64,000 nt of DNA, from the NCBI RefSeq assembly GCF_000226115.1, contig NC_016458.1, forward strand, positions 4,002,001 to 4,066,000, given 5' to 3'. How positions within the stretch are numbered: position 1 is the stretch's first letter; each line of letters opens with the position of its first letter. The notes beneath the pieces were generated by a model. The model searched no databases. It was given only the letters and a program-made list of their open reading frames with translations, and had not been told where the DNA came from. The position numbers and the translations under genes were made by a program. Source of the DNA: Thermothielavioides terrestris NRRL 8126 (Eukaryota; Ascomycota; Sordariomycetes; Sordariales; Chaetomiaceae). Below are positions 9,276 through 20,011 of this stretch, piece by piece.

Positions 9276-10895
9276 GGACATCAGAGGCACAAATCAAACA
9301 ACACACATCACAAACTTCACAACCTCAAGACCTCATTCATCCTCGCACCAAATCCATCGCTGGATCGCGTCGCACCCGGTCAACCACCGTCCAGTCAACA
9401 TAGAAAAGCAGAGCATGAAAGTGTAAGTTCTCATCCCCTTCCATGCTGCCCCTATTGCCATGATGAGATCTTCGTATCGTCATCCTTAGCCGGAAATCCT
9501 GGCCGAGCTTCGGGACGGGTCCCCTACCCGGGGAGTTTGTGCCGTCGTCGAGCTGGAACATGTCGAGTTAATCTTCTCTCTGACAACTTCCCTTTTTCAC
9601 TTGGTATCCTTGCTGGCCTCAATACCACGGACAACGGGCTAACATTGCATCTCTCCCTCAGGCTTGCACAGAAATCCGAAAATGATCTCGTGATGTGGAT
9701 GATGAATAAATGGATGAGAGAAGGGTCGTCATAAATTGACGATGGCGGAATGGACTAGGTGTCGGAAAGGCAATGGAGGTCATCATAAATTGACCATGGA
9801 GGAATCTGACCTGGTCTGGCCTGGGCGTACGGGATGAAGCAGTAAAGGCAGAGGGAAAAGGAAATGTCGGAAGAGGGTCCGTCATAAAGTGACGATGGCT
9901 GGACAAGGGTGTTTCTCGTGGAGGACTTCAGGGGCAGAGAGACACGTCGTAAATTGACGGCCTCTGGACGTCATAAATTGACGCTTGTGGCAGGGTCTGG
10001 CGTGGCACAGGAGGGTATGAACGAAGGGAAGGGTATCTGGTGATGGTGGACGGGCTTGGGATGTGGAATCGGACTTGGCGGATGGGATGGGACCGGGATG
10101 GTTGGGTGGCATGGCGCTTCGGGGATCTTTTTGAAGGGAAAGGGGGCGGAGAGAGGGTGGTAACGGTGTTTTGGACTTGGGATCTCGGCTTGTCGTGGGT
10201 ATATTTGGGTGAACAGGAGGTGCCACGCCGGGATGGTTTGGAGTTTTGGGGCTCGGGCTTTGGAAGGGTATGATATGGTATACATGGCTGGGGCGGAGGA
10301 AATACGAATGACTTTGGGGGACCGGCACATGCTCAGATTGATGATGTTGCTGCCCTGTGATTGTGACCTGATGTATTCGGGCTATGGTGATCCCGACTGA
10401 ACTCTCCTCGCAGGGCAGGACATGGCTCTTCTCCGACTCCAGCCCGTGATAGGATTGCTGGGTTGAATAGCCGCAAACCCCAGGGAGGGGCGACAGCTCT
10501 TCAGGCAGCGATAAGCTGACCCGCGACGCCCTCTAGACGGAACCTCGCCTGAGTCCAAACGACCACAAACGACACGATTCCACCCGTACCGCGCTGTAAT
10601 CACTAGAAAATCCCGGAGGTTTGCAAAGAGTAAAGGGCGTTAAATCCCCAGCCTGGATGGCCGGCTGGTGGTTTCTGTCAAGCAAGGCTCGCAGTCGCAT
10701 TTCTATAACGGATACACAAGTCATCGCCTCTTAATCTACATAAGCTTCTGCTGGCTCACGCAGCAAAGTCAGAACCCTGAGCAAAGCGGAAAAACCAGGC
10801 CAGTGCTCAACTGGACTCGACTCGACTCGACTCCTCAACTTCCCGCTGCCTCCCCGCTCCCTCCCCTCCGTCGTCAGGTCTAGATTAGACGACAC
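9276..10895. other. Intergenic region, DUF3807 gene / mcr1 (convergent)
   Basis: A 1.6-kb space between two 3' ends. It holds the hairpin-repeat cluster at 9727-9983 (separate entry) and, from about 10020 to 10270, G-rich low-complexity sequence that opens Pro-rich ORFs on the minus strand. Those ORFs have no splice logic or recognisable domain and I do not call them genes. Confidence 0.5.
9727..9983. repeat. Five dispersed copies of the inverted repeat CGTCA-TAAAT-TGACG
   Basis: Copies lie at 9727-9741, 9782-9796 (diverged ends: core TCATAAATTGA), 9880-9894 (TAAAG loop), 9945-9959 (GTAAA loop) and 9969-9983. Each is a 15-nt unit whose CGTCA and TGACG arms can pair around a 5-nt AT-rich centre. 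Several copies are followed by ATGG. Spacing is irregular (24-98 nt), so this is not a tandem satellite. It lies in the 3' flank of the DUF3807 gene, within possible 3' UTR. TGACG/CGTCA is also the half-site of CRE-type bZIP proteins. Confidence 0.85.
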
Positions 10896-12049
10896 TCAGA
10901 ACTTGTAAACCTGCTCGGGCGTGTAGCCAAGCTCCTTCAGGATGCCGGTCAGCTCGCCCTGGTCCTTGGGGCTCTTCTTGTTGCCCGAGATGAGGTCCAT
11001 CATGCCGGGGGGCCCGCAGACGAAGACCTTGATATTCTCCTCCTTGGGCTCGGGCAGGACCGTCTTGAGCAGGTCGCGGCCGATGTAGCCCTTGGCCCCC
11101 GTCCAGTGCTTGGGCGGCTTGTCGAGCACGTAGAAGGCGCGGAAGCGGCGCGGGTGGCGGTTCTCGAGCGCGGCCAGCTCGTTCCTGAGCAGGATGTCCT
11201 CCTCGCTGACGTTGCCGAACACGAGCGTCACCTTGGTCTGGTCGTCCGGGTTGTCGAAGATGGCCCGGCACAGCTGGTACATGGGCGTGATGCCCGTGCC
11301 GCCGGCGATCAGCGCGATGTGCGCGTGCTTGTTGGGCGACCACGGGTATTTGGGCACGGGGCCCTTGACGTCGAGGTGCTGGCCGGGCACCATGTCGTGC
11401 AGGTGCGTGCTCATCGGCCCGTTGGGGTACTTCTTGACGAGCAGGTCCAGGTAGCCCCGGGCGTCCTCGTCGCTGATGGGCGTGTAAGGGCGGATGACGG
11501 GCTTCTCGGCGTCGGCCGGCTGGAACTTGGTCAGGATGGCGCTGGCGACCTGCAGGCCCGACACCATGTCGTCCTCGGGCAGGCGGAAGCGGAAGCGCTT
11601 CGAGTTGTGGTTGACGGTCTCGACCTCCTCGAGCTTGAGGCTGACCCAGCCCTGGTCGCCGCCCGTGAGCGCCTTCTTGACCTCGCCGGCGGACAGCTTG
11701 TCGGCCGCCGCGCCCGATGCCTCCTTCACCTTCTCCTCGGCCTTCTTGGCGGCGGGGGTCGTGCCGCTGAGGAAGTAGTAGCCGGCGGCCAGCACCGCCG
11801 CCGCCGCGCCGCCGTAAAGCAGCGTGTTGTTGCTGCCTTTCTTGGGATCAGCCGACGGCGGCTCGGTGGCATAGCGGCGGATCGGGAATTGCTGCCGGGG
11901 CGAGCGGTCAGTTAAAAAGTCCGCCAGGCGAATCGGAGAGTGGGGGGGTGGAGGGGGGCAGAATCAAGCGAGGGATGGACGGCCGAGCTTACCCGCTTCA
12001 AGGGCGCGGCGGCCCGGAAGGCAGACCGGCTGGCGACGAACAAGCTCAT
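10896..12049 (-). CDS. mcr1: NADH-cytochrome b5 reductase, mitochondrial (Mcr1)
   Basis: Exon 1 is 12049-11993 ([19 protein letters not shown], a basic mitochondrial presequence) and exon 2 is 11891-10896; the 101-nt intron has GTAAGC...GGCAG. The product is 350 aa, usual for fungal Mcr1. A hydrophobic anchor ([13 protein letters not shown]) lies near residue 35-50, followed by the ferredoxin-reductase-type FAD domain with the flavin motif RPYTPIS and the partner motif [13 protein letters not shown]. The NADH domain has [11 protein letters not shown] and the C-terminal [12 protein letters not shown]. The enzyme moves electrons from NADH to cytochrome b5 or other one-electron acceptors. In yeast it occurs both in the outer membrane and the intermembrane space. 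Nothing in the active-site motifs is missing. Confidence 0.95.
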
Positions 12050-13081
12050 AGTGGTCAGACGGTCAATGGCTCGGGGGTTTGGTGAGGGTTTGCTAATCAA
12101 TTAGAAAGAATGGACGGGTTGCGATGCAGTTTGATGCAATTTGTAATGTGGTACAAACAGCCGAGAGTGAGGGACAAGTCGCGGGTACGCCTGCCCTGCC
12201 CTGCCCGCCGTGGGGCTGGTGCTCTACCCGGAGCTCCGGAGCTGCCAGCGCGCCAAGTTCGGGCGGTTACGTCACACTCAAACAGCACGCAATCTTCCGT
12301 TGCTCGTGTCAATGTTTGGTGCAAATTAGTAAATACCTATACGGATATGTTTTTCCTCCGTCCGCTCAAGAGTAAGGTCTCTATTCGTCTACTTGTCTTC
12401 TTTCACTTCACTGGATTTTCTCCCTGGTGACGTGAAAACCCCAGGGTTCCAGTAACCCGTAGCCATTGAGAACACATGCCTAGGCCGAGTAAGACACCAG
12501 AGTTCTGCCTAAGGAACCGAGATCCTCGTGGCCAGTTGAATGGTGACTTGGTCCTATCCTACTGGGCGCCGCATGAGCCGTATCTCAACGGAATTCGACG
12601 TAGCCATCTGTACTTGAGAGACACTGAGTTTGTTCGTCCACCCTCTTTGGAATGAGACACAGCTCAGAGACACATCTCAGACTGCGAGGATGGTGAACGA
12701 AGCAGTAAAATTTCGTTCACCAGTAAAAGGAGCGAGGGACCTGAACGCCGAGACAAAAATTGCTAGTATTCCCATCCTCATAATCATGAATATCAAAGAT
12801 GCGCGACAAAACACCGACAACGACACACGCCCGCTCCCTTTTGCCGTCGCTCAATCCGGCTTTGGATATTAGTACATGACCCCTAACTAACCCGAGAACA
12901 CCGCCTAAACAATTCGCTGCCAGTTCCGCACCGCAACCTGGGCCCCGTTATATGCAACCGCTGAAATGAGTACCTCCCGTACGGAATCGGAACATGCTTC
13001 GGTCCTTCCGTTGTCTTATCACCTGCCTTTTTGCGTATTTGCGTATCAAGACTCCCCCCCTCCCTCCTGCCCGGGGCTGTG
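12050..13081. other. Intergenic region between mcr1 (5' side) and the nbp2-like gene (3' side)
   Basis: About 1 kb. The first few hundred bases should be the mcr1 promoter, since that gene is transcribed leftwards; the right part is the 3' flank of the nbp2-like gene. A tract CCTGCCCTGCCCTGCCC at about 12189-12207 is the only obvious low-complexity element. No gene is supported. Confidence 0.5.
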
Positions 13082-14689
13082 TCACCTCGACTTTCTGTTT
13101 CCAGGCCCGGACGTCTCTAATCGCGCATCCGACAGCGTCTCCAAGCCGCCAGCCGACGCCTCTCCCCTTTTCGAAGTTGCGTCCTGGCTCGCCCGCCGGG
13201 ATCCAAATCCCTGGTGGACGGCAAGCGTCGGTGTGTTTGCCTGACTGCCGCCACGCTGGCCGTGATAGTGCACAACCTGCGGCGGGGGCTGGCCGGCCTG
13301 TGTTCCAAGCAGATGCTGCGGGTAGGGGTCGAGGTCCTTGCTTGACGTGGAGAAGGTCGAGACAATCGGTTGTTGGTAGCCGTTGGTGGTTGTCGTTGTG
13401 GTCGATGCGGTGTTGTTCGTGGCTGCGGACGAGCCGCTGGCCGTAGTGGCGGCCGGCGAGTGTGGGAGCTGGTGCGCGGCCGAGTGCTCTGCCTGCGTGG
13501 GTGTGCCGGCGTCGACAGTGCTGTGACTGGCGGGGCTCGCGTCGCCTGTGTTGAGCTGGCCCGTGAGGCTCGTCATGCCGCCTTCGATGTCGCGCAGCAG
13601 CCGGACGTATTCTTCGGGCACGAGGCCGCTTTCCTGCGTCTTGGGGTCTTCGGCTACCAGCCAGCCCTGGCCGTACCGGTATGACACCCAGATGATCTGG
13701 CCCTCGACCAGGGGCAGCTCGCTCTCGTTTTCTCGCTCGAAGTCGAACAGCGCGACGGCCTTACCGTGCATTTCCTCGTCGGGCGACGCGATTGTGAACT
13801 GGTAGTCGCGCGAGTAGCGCGACTCGTCCGTGCTGTGGTAGCCCGGGGAGGAGCACGTGCTCGAGTCGTCCGACCCGTAGTCGCCCGCTTCCCCGAATTG
13901 GCGTGGCTGCTGATTCGCAACCTGGTATGCGCCTTCGCCTTGCCGCGCCTCATCCGGAGGGTATGTGACATACTCGCCGCCAGGTCCGTTGGCCTCGTTG
14001 CCTTGGTTGGCATAATATCTCTGGTTGCCGTCACTGCCGGCGCCGACGTTGTATCCCCTCTCGCGATCGTAATTTTCCGACCCGACCCGGGCAGCGTCAC
14101 TGCTGCCACGGCGCTTGCCGTAGGAAGCCGCTGATGAGCTCTTGTGTTTCCTATGTCTGGAGCTGACCACGGGACTCTGCAGATCCTCGTCTTCGCTCCA
14201 CGGCGGGCCGTCGGCGAACTGGATGGACGGCAGGTCGGCCGGGCGGCTGGAGAAGCTGCTGCCCCACGAGCGGTCATCCCAGCTGGTCCTACTCTCCCAA
14301 CTTGCCGGCGGGTCCGACAAACGTCGCTGCTCGCTGGCCGGGGTAGTCATGCCCGAAGGCGGACGTGAGGGCTCCGGCGGCGGGCCATAGTGCAGAGGGT
14401 GAGACGGCGGATAGGCGAAGTCCCGCACGAGGGTGTACGGCAGACTCGAGGGGAACAGGGGGAAGATGTGGGAGGGCGGGCGCGACCTCGTCGGGACGGA
14501 GCTCGTCGTCGAGTACTGCGACAAGCGATTCTTGGAGGCGTGCGACATGGGGCGCGGCAGGTTGCTCCTGCGAGCGGGTGGCGAGGTAATTAGCGGAGGG
14601 AGCGCGGGATGCGCCGCATTGGCAGCCGGAGACGAGATGGCAGGCGGCGAAGTCGCGGGGGACGAGCCGGGCGACAGAACGGCCGTCAT
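13082..14689 (-). CDS. nbp2: SH3-domain adaptor, Nbp2/Skb5-like
   Basis: A single exon of 535 aa if translation begins at MTAVLSPGSS (14689); an in-frame ATG at 14740 would add 17 residues. The first 300 residues are Ser/Pro-rich and low complexity. One SH3 domain lies at about 309-365, with the ALYDY-like start GKAVALFDFERE, the conserved WVSYRYGQGWLVAED around the peptide-binding Trp, and the closing GLVPEEYVRLL. This SH3 variety is that of Nbp2, the yeast adaptor that links the Ptc1 phosphatase to HOG and cell-wall MAP kinase pathways. The C-terminal third is Thr/Asn/Gln-rich. Assignment rests on the SH3 domain alone, so the pathway role is inference. Confidence 0.8.
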   Translation of the reverse strand: MTAVLSPGSSPATSPPAISSPAANAAHPALPPLITSPPARRSNLPRPMSHASKNRLSQYSTTSSVPTRSRPPSHIFPLFPSSLPYTLVRDFAYPPSHPLHYGPPPEPSRPPSGMTTPASEQRRLSDPPASWESRTSWDDRSWGSSFSSRPADLPSIQFADGPPWSEDEDLQSPVVSSRHRKHKSSSAASYGKRRGSSDAARVGSENYDRERGYNVGAGSDGNQRYYANQGNEANGPGGEYVTYPPDEARQGEGAYQVANQQPRQFGEAGDYGSDDSSTCSSPGYHSTDESRYSRDYQFTIASPDEEMHGKAVALFDFERENESELPLVEGQIIWVSYRYGQGWLVAEDPKTQESGLVPEEYVRLLRDIEGGMTSLTGQLNTGDASPASHSTVDAGTPTQAEHSAAHQLPHSPAATTASGSSAATNNTASTTTTTTNGYQQPIVSTFSTSSKDLDPYPQHLLGTQAGQPPPQVVHYHGQRGGSQANTPTLAVHQGFGSRRASQDATSKRGEASAGGLETLSDARLETSGPGNRKSR

Positions 14690-17169
14690 GGCGCGAGGAA
14701 TACGGAGGTACGGAGCGAGGCAAGGGGCTCGAAATCGCAAAGTGAATGGAATTGCGGGTGTGGGGTTTTGCGCCTTCCGCCCTGGTCCTCTTCGCTTTCG
14801 GGGAAAGGAGCTTGCTGTGGTGGGACCACCCCAAGCACGCCGGCGTGGACGCCAGGTGAAGCAGGGCCGACGGCTGCCCCCAGATCAGGTAAACGGAGGG
14901 CGCTGGCGCCCTTTACCAAGACCACAGTCTGGTAAATAATGCAAGGTGGTTCTGTTCTTCTTGCGCCCGCCAAATGCTGCAGTCGTTTCGGCCTCCCCCG
15001 TGCTCTGCTCGTGTCAACGTCGCACTGTCGCAGGACGGTGGGATTGTTCCTGGCGGGCCGAAAGGGCGGTCGCTGGGCCCAGTGTTGCCAGAAAACCTGG
15101 ATGTAGTGTATGTTTGGTCCGACGGGGGTCTGGCTTAGTTTGGTATTAGGTCGGTACACAGATATTGTCCACTAGGTTGCGTCAAGGAGAGAGGCTGCCT
15201 GGCGCGCACGCGGTGCCTAGCGGGCGGGATGGCCAGGTTGTATTATTAGAAACGGAGCCCCGCGGACTTGGTGTATGAAGGGAGCCGAGTCGCCAGGAGA
15301 TGCCGGCCGACTGCGGCGGCAAGTGTCCAAGCAGTGATTCAGCAGGCCACCCGGAGCGGAGCGGAGGCGGAACGATTGGGCAGGAAAGACGGCGGCCGGA
15401 GGGGCTTTCGGTTTTGGTTTGCTCTTGGAGTTTGTCGAGGACACTGGGACGCTGGTAGAAAAGGCCACACAGACACAGCACGGCATGGCCTGCAGGTGGC
15501 AGGTGGCAGGTGGAGAAGAAGCGACGACAGGATCACAAAGCGGGCGGCTGGCAGGCAGCTCCAGTAAGCGCGCTGCGGCCAGACTAGGTGGGAGAAACCC
15601 CGCCCCAGCAACACAAAACCGTTAGTTAGGAGTTAATGTTCTACCTACATGACCTGGACGGCGGTGCAGTATAACCCGTGCTGAATTGAGCAGCCCGGCA
15701 TGCCTAAGGTAAGGTAAGTAATGCGCGCGTTTTCATAGGTACGGTGAGTTTAGGCAGGGAGGTAGCATAGGTAAGATACGCAGGAGACACCCGTCCAGAC
15801 CAGTGCTGAGTGTTCGGGGCCCTCCTTTGGACAGAGGTCTCTCCCTCCCCAGTCTGATGGCGGTTCCCTCCACGGGTCGTTGGCGCTGACGCAAGGGTAG
15901 GTGGCTCGAATGCGCATCCGATTGGTAAATCCATCCTGCGACAAGCGAAACCCAAGGGATGGTCTCGTGCGGCTCCCAACAGGTGGGACAATGGCTCAAG
16001 TGAAAGGGATGTGCCCCCGCTCTGAACACGGGTCCTATGCTTGTCCAGTAACATTAGCGTACTCCATATTCCGTGCAGTAGTGTATGACCGCTCCCTTAA
16101 TCGGAAAATCAGAATTTGCGACCCATCAAATCCCTGGTCCAGGGGCATCCTGTGAGCCTTGGGTATTGTGCGCACACTGCAGGCGCCCTTCACTAGGAGT
16201 CCTCCGTACCGCAAATGCCCCCTAACGGACAAAAAGGAAGAGAGCCCGTCACCAACCGAAAACTGTCACAACTCGGACTCTATTTTAAGAATTGCAGAGG
16301 GAGGAGAACTAAGCGGCTTCCACTTGTGAGGCTTCGACGAGTGACCTCCGGCTGTGACTTTCATGATAAAAGGGCATTTTCTGGCCAAGCGTGCTCTCCT
16401 GATTCACGACCAGGAGTACTGTCATAATTAGGGTACCTACAAGGGACATTGCAGCGTGGCAGCACAGGTGACGCCTTGCCTGGATGAAACACTCATCATC
16501 TCACGTGTAATCTTGTAATCCGCAGTGTATTTAGTTAGTGTACAGTACATCATGGCTCGCACGGCTTGGATGGCTTTGGCGCGGGTGTGCAAAGGTGGGG
16601 GCACAGCGAAATGGCCTAGCCAAGCGAAGGCGGTCAAGCTTGGCAGGATTCTGATTGACGGCAGAATCCGCTCTCGTTGCAGGGCCGAAGCCGAAAACAT
16701 TTCAGGATCCAACTCGGCCTCGTTCACTCCCAATCCCAGTTTGAGGACTCATTTGAGGACTCACTCCCGCGCCACGCATTGCGCACGCGATCTGTTACCC
16801 AGAATGAGAACATAGCATTGCTACGCTGGCTTTCTTTCCCAGCAGGTAAGCAATTCCTGGATTTTTCTACTCGGTGCTGCTTGTTTCTGTCTGGGATGAA
16901 CTCTTTATTGGAGCTGTCTGTAGACCTGTTTTTTTCACAGGCATTGATGACAAGTTTATAATTACGCTATTTCTTTCTGATTGACATGCGCCATACGGGA
17001 TCATTTTTTTTTATTTGCTCATATGCCTCTCAAAAATGCTCGTCTAACTCGTGGAACGTACATAGAGTGACCTGTGGGTGCCGTTTCCCCCCCGAGACAG
17101 GGGCGGCACTGGATGTCGAAGCAACCAGTTTGAAGGGGGAGCGCTGCTCTTCGCCTCACCACTCTTGAG
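14690..17169. other. Long intergenic region, divergent promoters of nbp2-like gene and ssu72
   Basis: About 2.5 kb without a supported gene. It contains a short triplicated GGCAGGTGG-type word at about 15490-15515. The stretch 16850-17060 is noticeably T-rich and lies just upstream of the ssu72 start. Short ORFs on both strands lack splice continuity, domains or codon bias. A non-coding RNA could be present but cannot be seen from sequence alone. Confidence 0.5.
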
Positions 17170-18000
17170 ATGGACGTCGCAAGCGAGAACATGGGCTCCT
17201 CAACCCCAGCCCCGAACGGCCAGCGGCAAGACGAGTCTGGGTTCAAGCTGAAGTTCTGCACTGTTTGCGCGAGTAACCAGAATCGGTAAGGCATCCGCGA
17301 TTCGCCAGCTACTCCAGAAGCCGAAAGCCTGACGCGGTCTAGGTCGATGGAAGGCCATCTCCGCCTCGCCCAAGCCAACTATCCTGTCATCTCGTTCGGC
17401 ACCGGGTCCCTTGTGCGGCTACCGGGGCCGACCCAGACCCAGCCCAACGTGTACAAGTTCAACGAAACGTCGTATGACAGCATCTATCGGGAGCTCGAGG
17501 CCAAAGACCCGCGGCTGTACCGGGCAAATGGCCTGCTCAACATGCTTGGGCGCAACCGTCTCATCAAGTGGGGCCCCGAACGGTGGCAGGACTGGCAAGT
17601 CGGTATGCCGAGGATTAAGAACGAGAAGGACCAAGGCAGCGCCGGCCTCGAGGGCGGCGTGCCGGATGTGGTCATCACGTGCGAGGAGCGTTGCTGGGAC
17701 GCCGTGGTCGATGATCTCCTGAACCGGGGCTCGCCGCTGAACCGGCCGGTCCACGTCATCAACATCGACATCAAAGACAACCACCAGGACGCTTCCATCG
17801 GAGGCGGGGCCATTGTAGATCTCGCCGATGCACTCAACAAGGCGGCAGTGGAAGAGCGGGAGAAAGTGGGGGCCTCCGGCTTCGACGCCGGGAGCGCCGC
17901 CAGCCGAGCAAGCTTTGACGAGCGGGTCCCCGAGGTCCTGGCCGAGTGGCAAGAGAGATGGCCGAAACTGCCGTCGACCTGGACGCTGTCTTGGTTCTAA
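17170..18000 (+). CDS. ssu72: Ssu72, RNA polymerase II CTD Ser5-phosphatase
   Basis: Exons 17170-17285 and 17343-18000 flank a 57-nt intron (GTAAGG, branch GCCTGAC, acceptor TCTAG) that splits the Arg codon of the active site; 257 aa. After a 26-residue Ser/Gln-rich start comes [20 protein letters not shown], which contains the CX5R phosphatase loop (nucleophile Cys in VCASNQNRS). The rest shows the conserved Ssu72 blocks [21 protein letters not shown] and [13 protein letters not shown]. The C-terminus ends [13 protein letters not shown]. Ssu72 removes phosphate from Ser5/Ser7 of the polymerase II CTD and works in the cleavage and polyadenylation complex during termination and gene looping. 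An insertion around residues 205-235 (a Glu/Ala/Ser-rich loop) is longer than in yeast. Confidence 0.95.
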
Positions 18001-20011
18001 TTGCAGGGGCGTCTCCTTCATTGCTTTCTCTTGCACCAGAGGGCGTTGGCATGATTGGCAGTTCAGCGTATGGGATCGGGCGTTTGGGATGTTGGGATTC
18101 GGCGAAGAGATACCAGGCATCAGGTCATGAGTTATCTTTCCTCGAGAATTGTAAACCTTGCCTTGTCCTCAACGACCGGAGTTCACCGATGCCTTCATTT
18201 CCCTTTCGCTCAGATACATGCAACAGTAGTCCGTAGTATCCGGGAGATGGAGTTCTCAGAGAGCTCCCAGTGTCCCTTGTGGCTCCCCCTTGACTCCACA
18301 ACTGCTCCGCCTTCCGGGGTTGCTTGTGATTGCTAACGGGGCCGGCTCCGTTCTAGAGCATCGGCCCCAGCATCCAATGATGAAAAAAACATGAGGGTGA
18401 CATGGGGGTTGTCCGAGGAGGGTTTGCTCCCCAGGGAGAGGTGCACCCGCTGACTCGTAACGAAACAAATCGGCGACTCGGCTTCCAGAAAAGATGGGCA
18501 TCGACAATGGGAAGCAGTGTGGGATGCCGTCACCGTCATTGACTTTTTGACTTTTCCCGGCAACCGGGACATCAAACGTGCAAACACGGTGACTATGCGG
18601 AGAGAGCCCGGGAGCGCAATGCACCGACTCACCAGGTGCCGGCGGAGAAACGGAATGGAATGGATGCCCTCCACATGCGGCGCCCGAAACACGGCTGCGG
18701 CCGTTTACTGTATGTATGGCCTGTATTCCGTACACTTATGTACATTCAATAAGGTAGTTAAGCATGATAAAAGCGGCCGAAGCCACCTGCGCATCCCGTC
18801 TCTTTGTCCCTGCCCTGCCCGGAGATCCTCGGCAGGGCGAGCGAGGTTCGGTCCTTAAGAAGTGGAAGTTCTTTGCGGTGCTTTGTCAACCCTAAACTAC
18901 GGAATACTGTGTGAATTCTTTCTTGCCTGCAGTTCTGACATGGCGGAGGGGCGGCAATGGGTCGAGTCAAGGCCAACCTGCAGGGCCGATCCCCGTCCAT
19001 CCCTGTCTCCGCGCTCCCTCGCTCCTTCCCGCCCACCTTCCAGGTTGCGCCCAAACTGTTCCTGCCGTAGCGCCGGGTGCCCAGGAAATTGCACCCCAAT
19101 AGGGAACCCCGAGCGGCATCGTGGAACGCTGCCCAACCCAATCGCCACCTCATCTGCGCGGCGTGCTGCGAAGGTACGGTTGCAAAGGTACCTTGGTAGC
19201 GGAGTAGAACGTTAGATTGCAGTTGGTCTGAATCCAGGGGGCATTTACACAACATAGTTGCAGCTTTCAGCTTTTTTTGCAACTTTTCCACTCGCGGCCC
19301 GCCAGATCTGCATCTCTGCGGTTTTCCCATCCCACGCACAAAGAGGTCTCGGCGGCGGCTCCAACGGAGCACCTACCTAACCTAAAAGGAACAACCGGGG
19401 CGATTGCTTGCGCCTCGCAGGTTAATTACACTACTTTTCCTTGTGCTCCTCATCGCGCTTCTGACTCGTGCTCGCCTCCCACTCTAATCATTGTTCTTTC
19501 TTACTGCCGACTGCCGCTGGGAGCAGCTAGACTCCCGCGACGACGACCAAAAAATTTCGGCAGCACCCCCGCCTGTGGAATTGCAGCATCACCTCGTTCA
19601 GATACCCAGGATTTCCGAACTGTTTGTGGTGCTGTTGTCCGTTTTCCGAGCCGGTCGGGCCGTGCCACTCCAGGCGTCCTTCCTTTTTCTTTTCCTGGTG
19701 GGAAAGCTGCACGCTAGCCGCCCCTGACGGCTGTTCGTTGGCTGAGCGCTGGAAGGCGTTTCATGCTGTGACATCTCGACGACACTACCTCGCCACACCA
19801 CTCTTCCAGAACTCCTTCGCCGTATGCGCCTGCGACATCATCACGCAACGATCTCGTGTCAATCTCCACCTTTCGGCGCCACACAGCCGTGCGCCTGCCG
19901 GTCCTCCCGACAAGGTGCGCGACGACCGCGACGACCGACCCGGCCTAGCTGCGCCCGCTTGACACGGCCAACACGTTCGGGCCCTCTGCCAAGCCACTTC
20001 TGCCGAATACC
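18001..20011. other. Intergenic region, ssu72 3' side to spa2 5' side
   Basis: A 2-kb tandem intergenic region. The last several hundred bases before 20012 are C/T-rich with many short possible upstream ORFs, so a long spa2 5' leader is likely. The word ATTCCGTACA at 18725-18734 recurs elsewhere in the window (see findings). No gene is supported. Confidence 0.5.

Noticed and set aside
9727..9983. Regular repeats considered as a CRISPR array
   Set aside because: The organism is a eukaryote, units are only 15 nt, spacing varies from 24 to 98 nt and there are no cas genes.
9882..10330. Overlapping Pro-rich minus-strand ORFs (119-148 codons)
   Set aside because: They arise from G-rich low-complexity DNA, both frames look alike, and the repeated hairpin motif supplies part of the sequence. 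No splice or domain evidence.
11106..11915. A 269-codon plus-strand ORF opposite mcr1
   Set aside because: It is the antisense shadow of GC-rich mcr1 codons; the composition is Val/Arg/Gly/Leu-rich with no domain, while the minus strand encodes a complete known enzyme.
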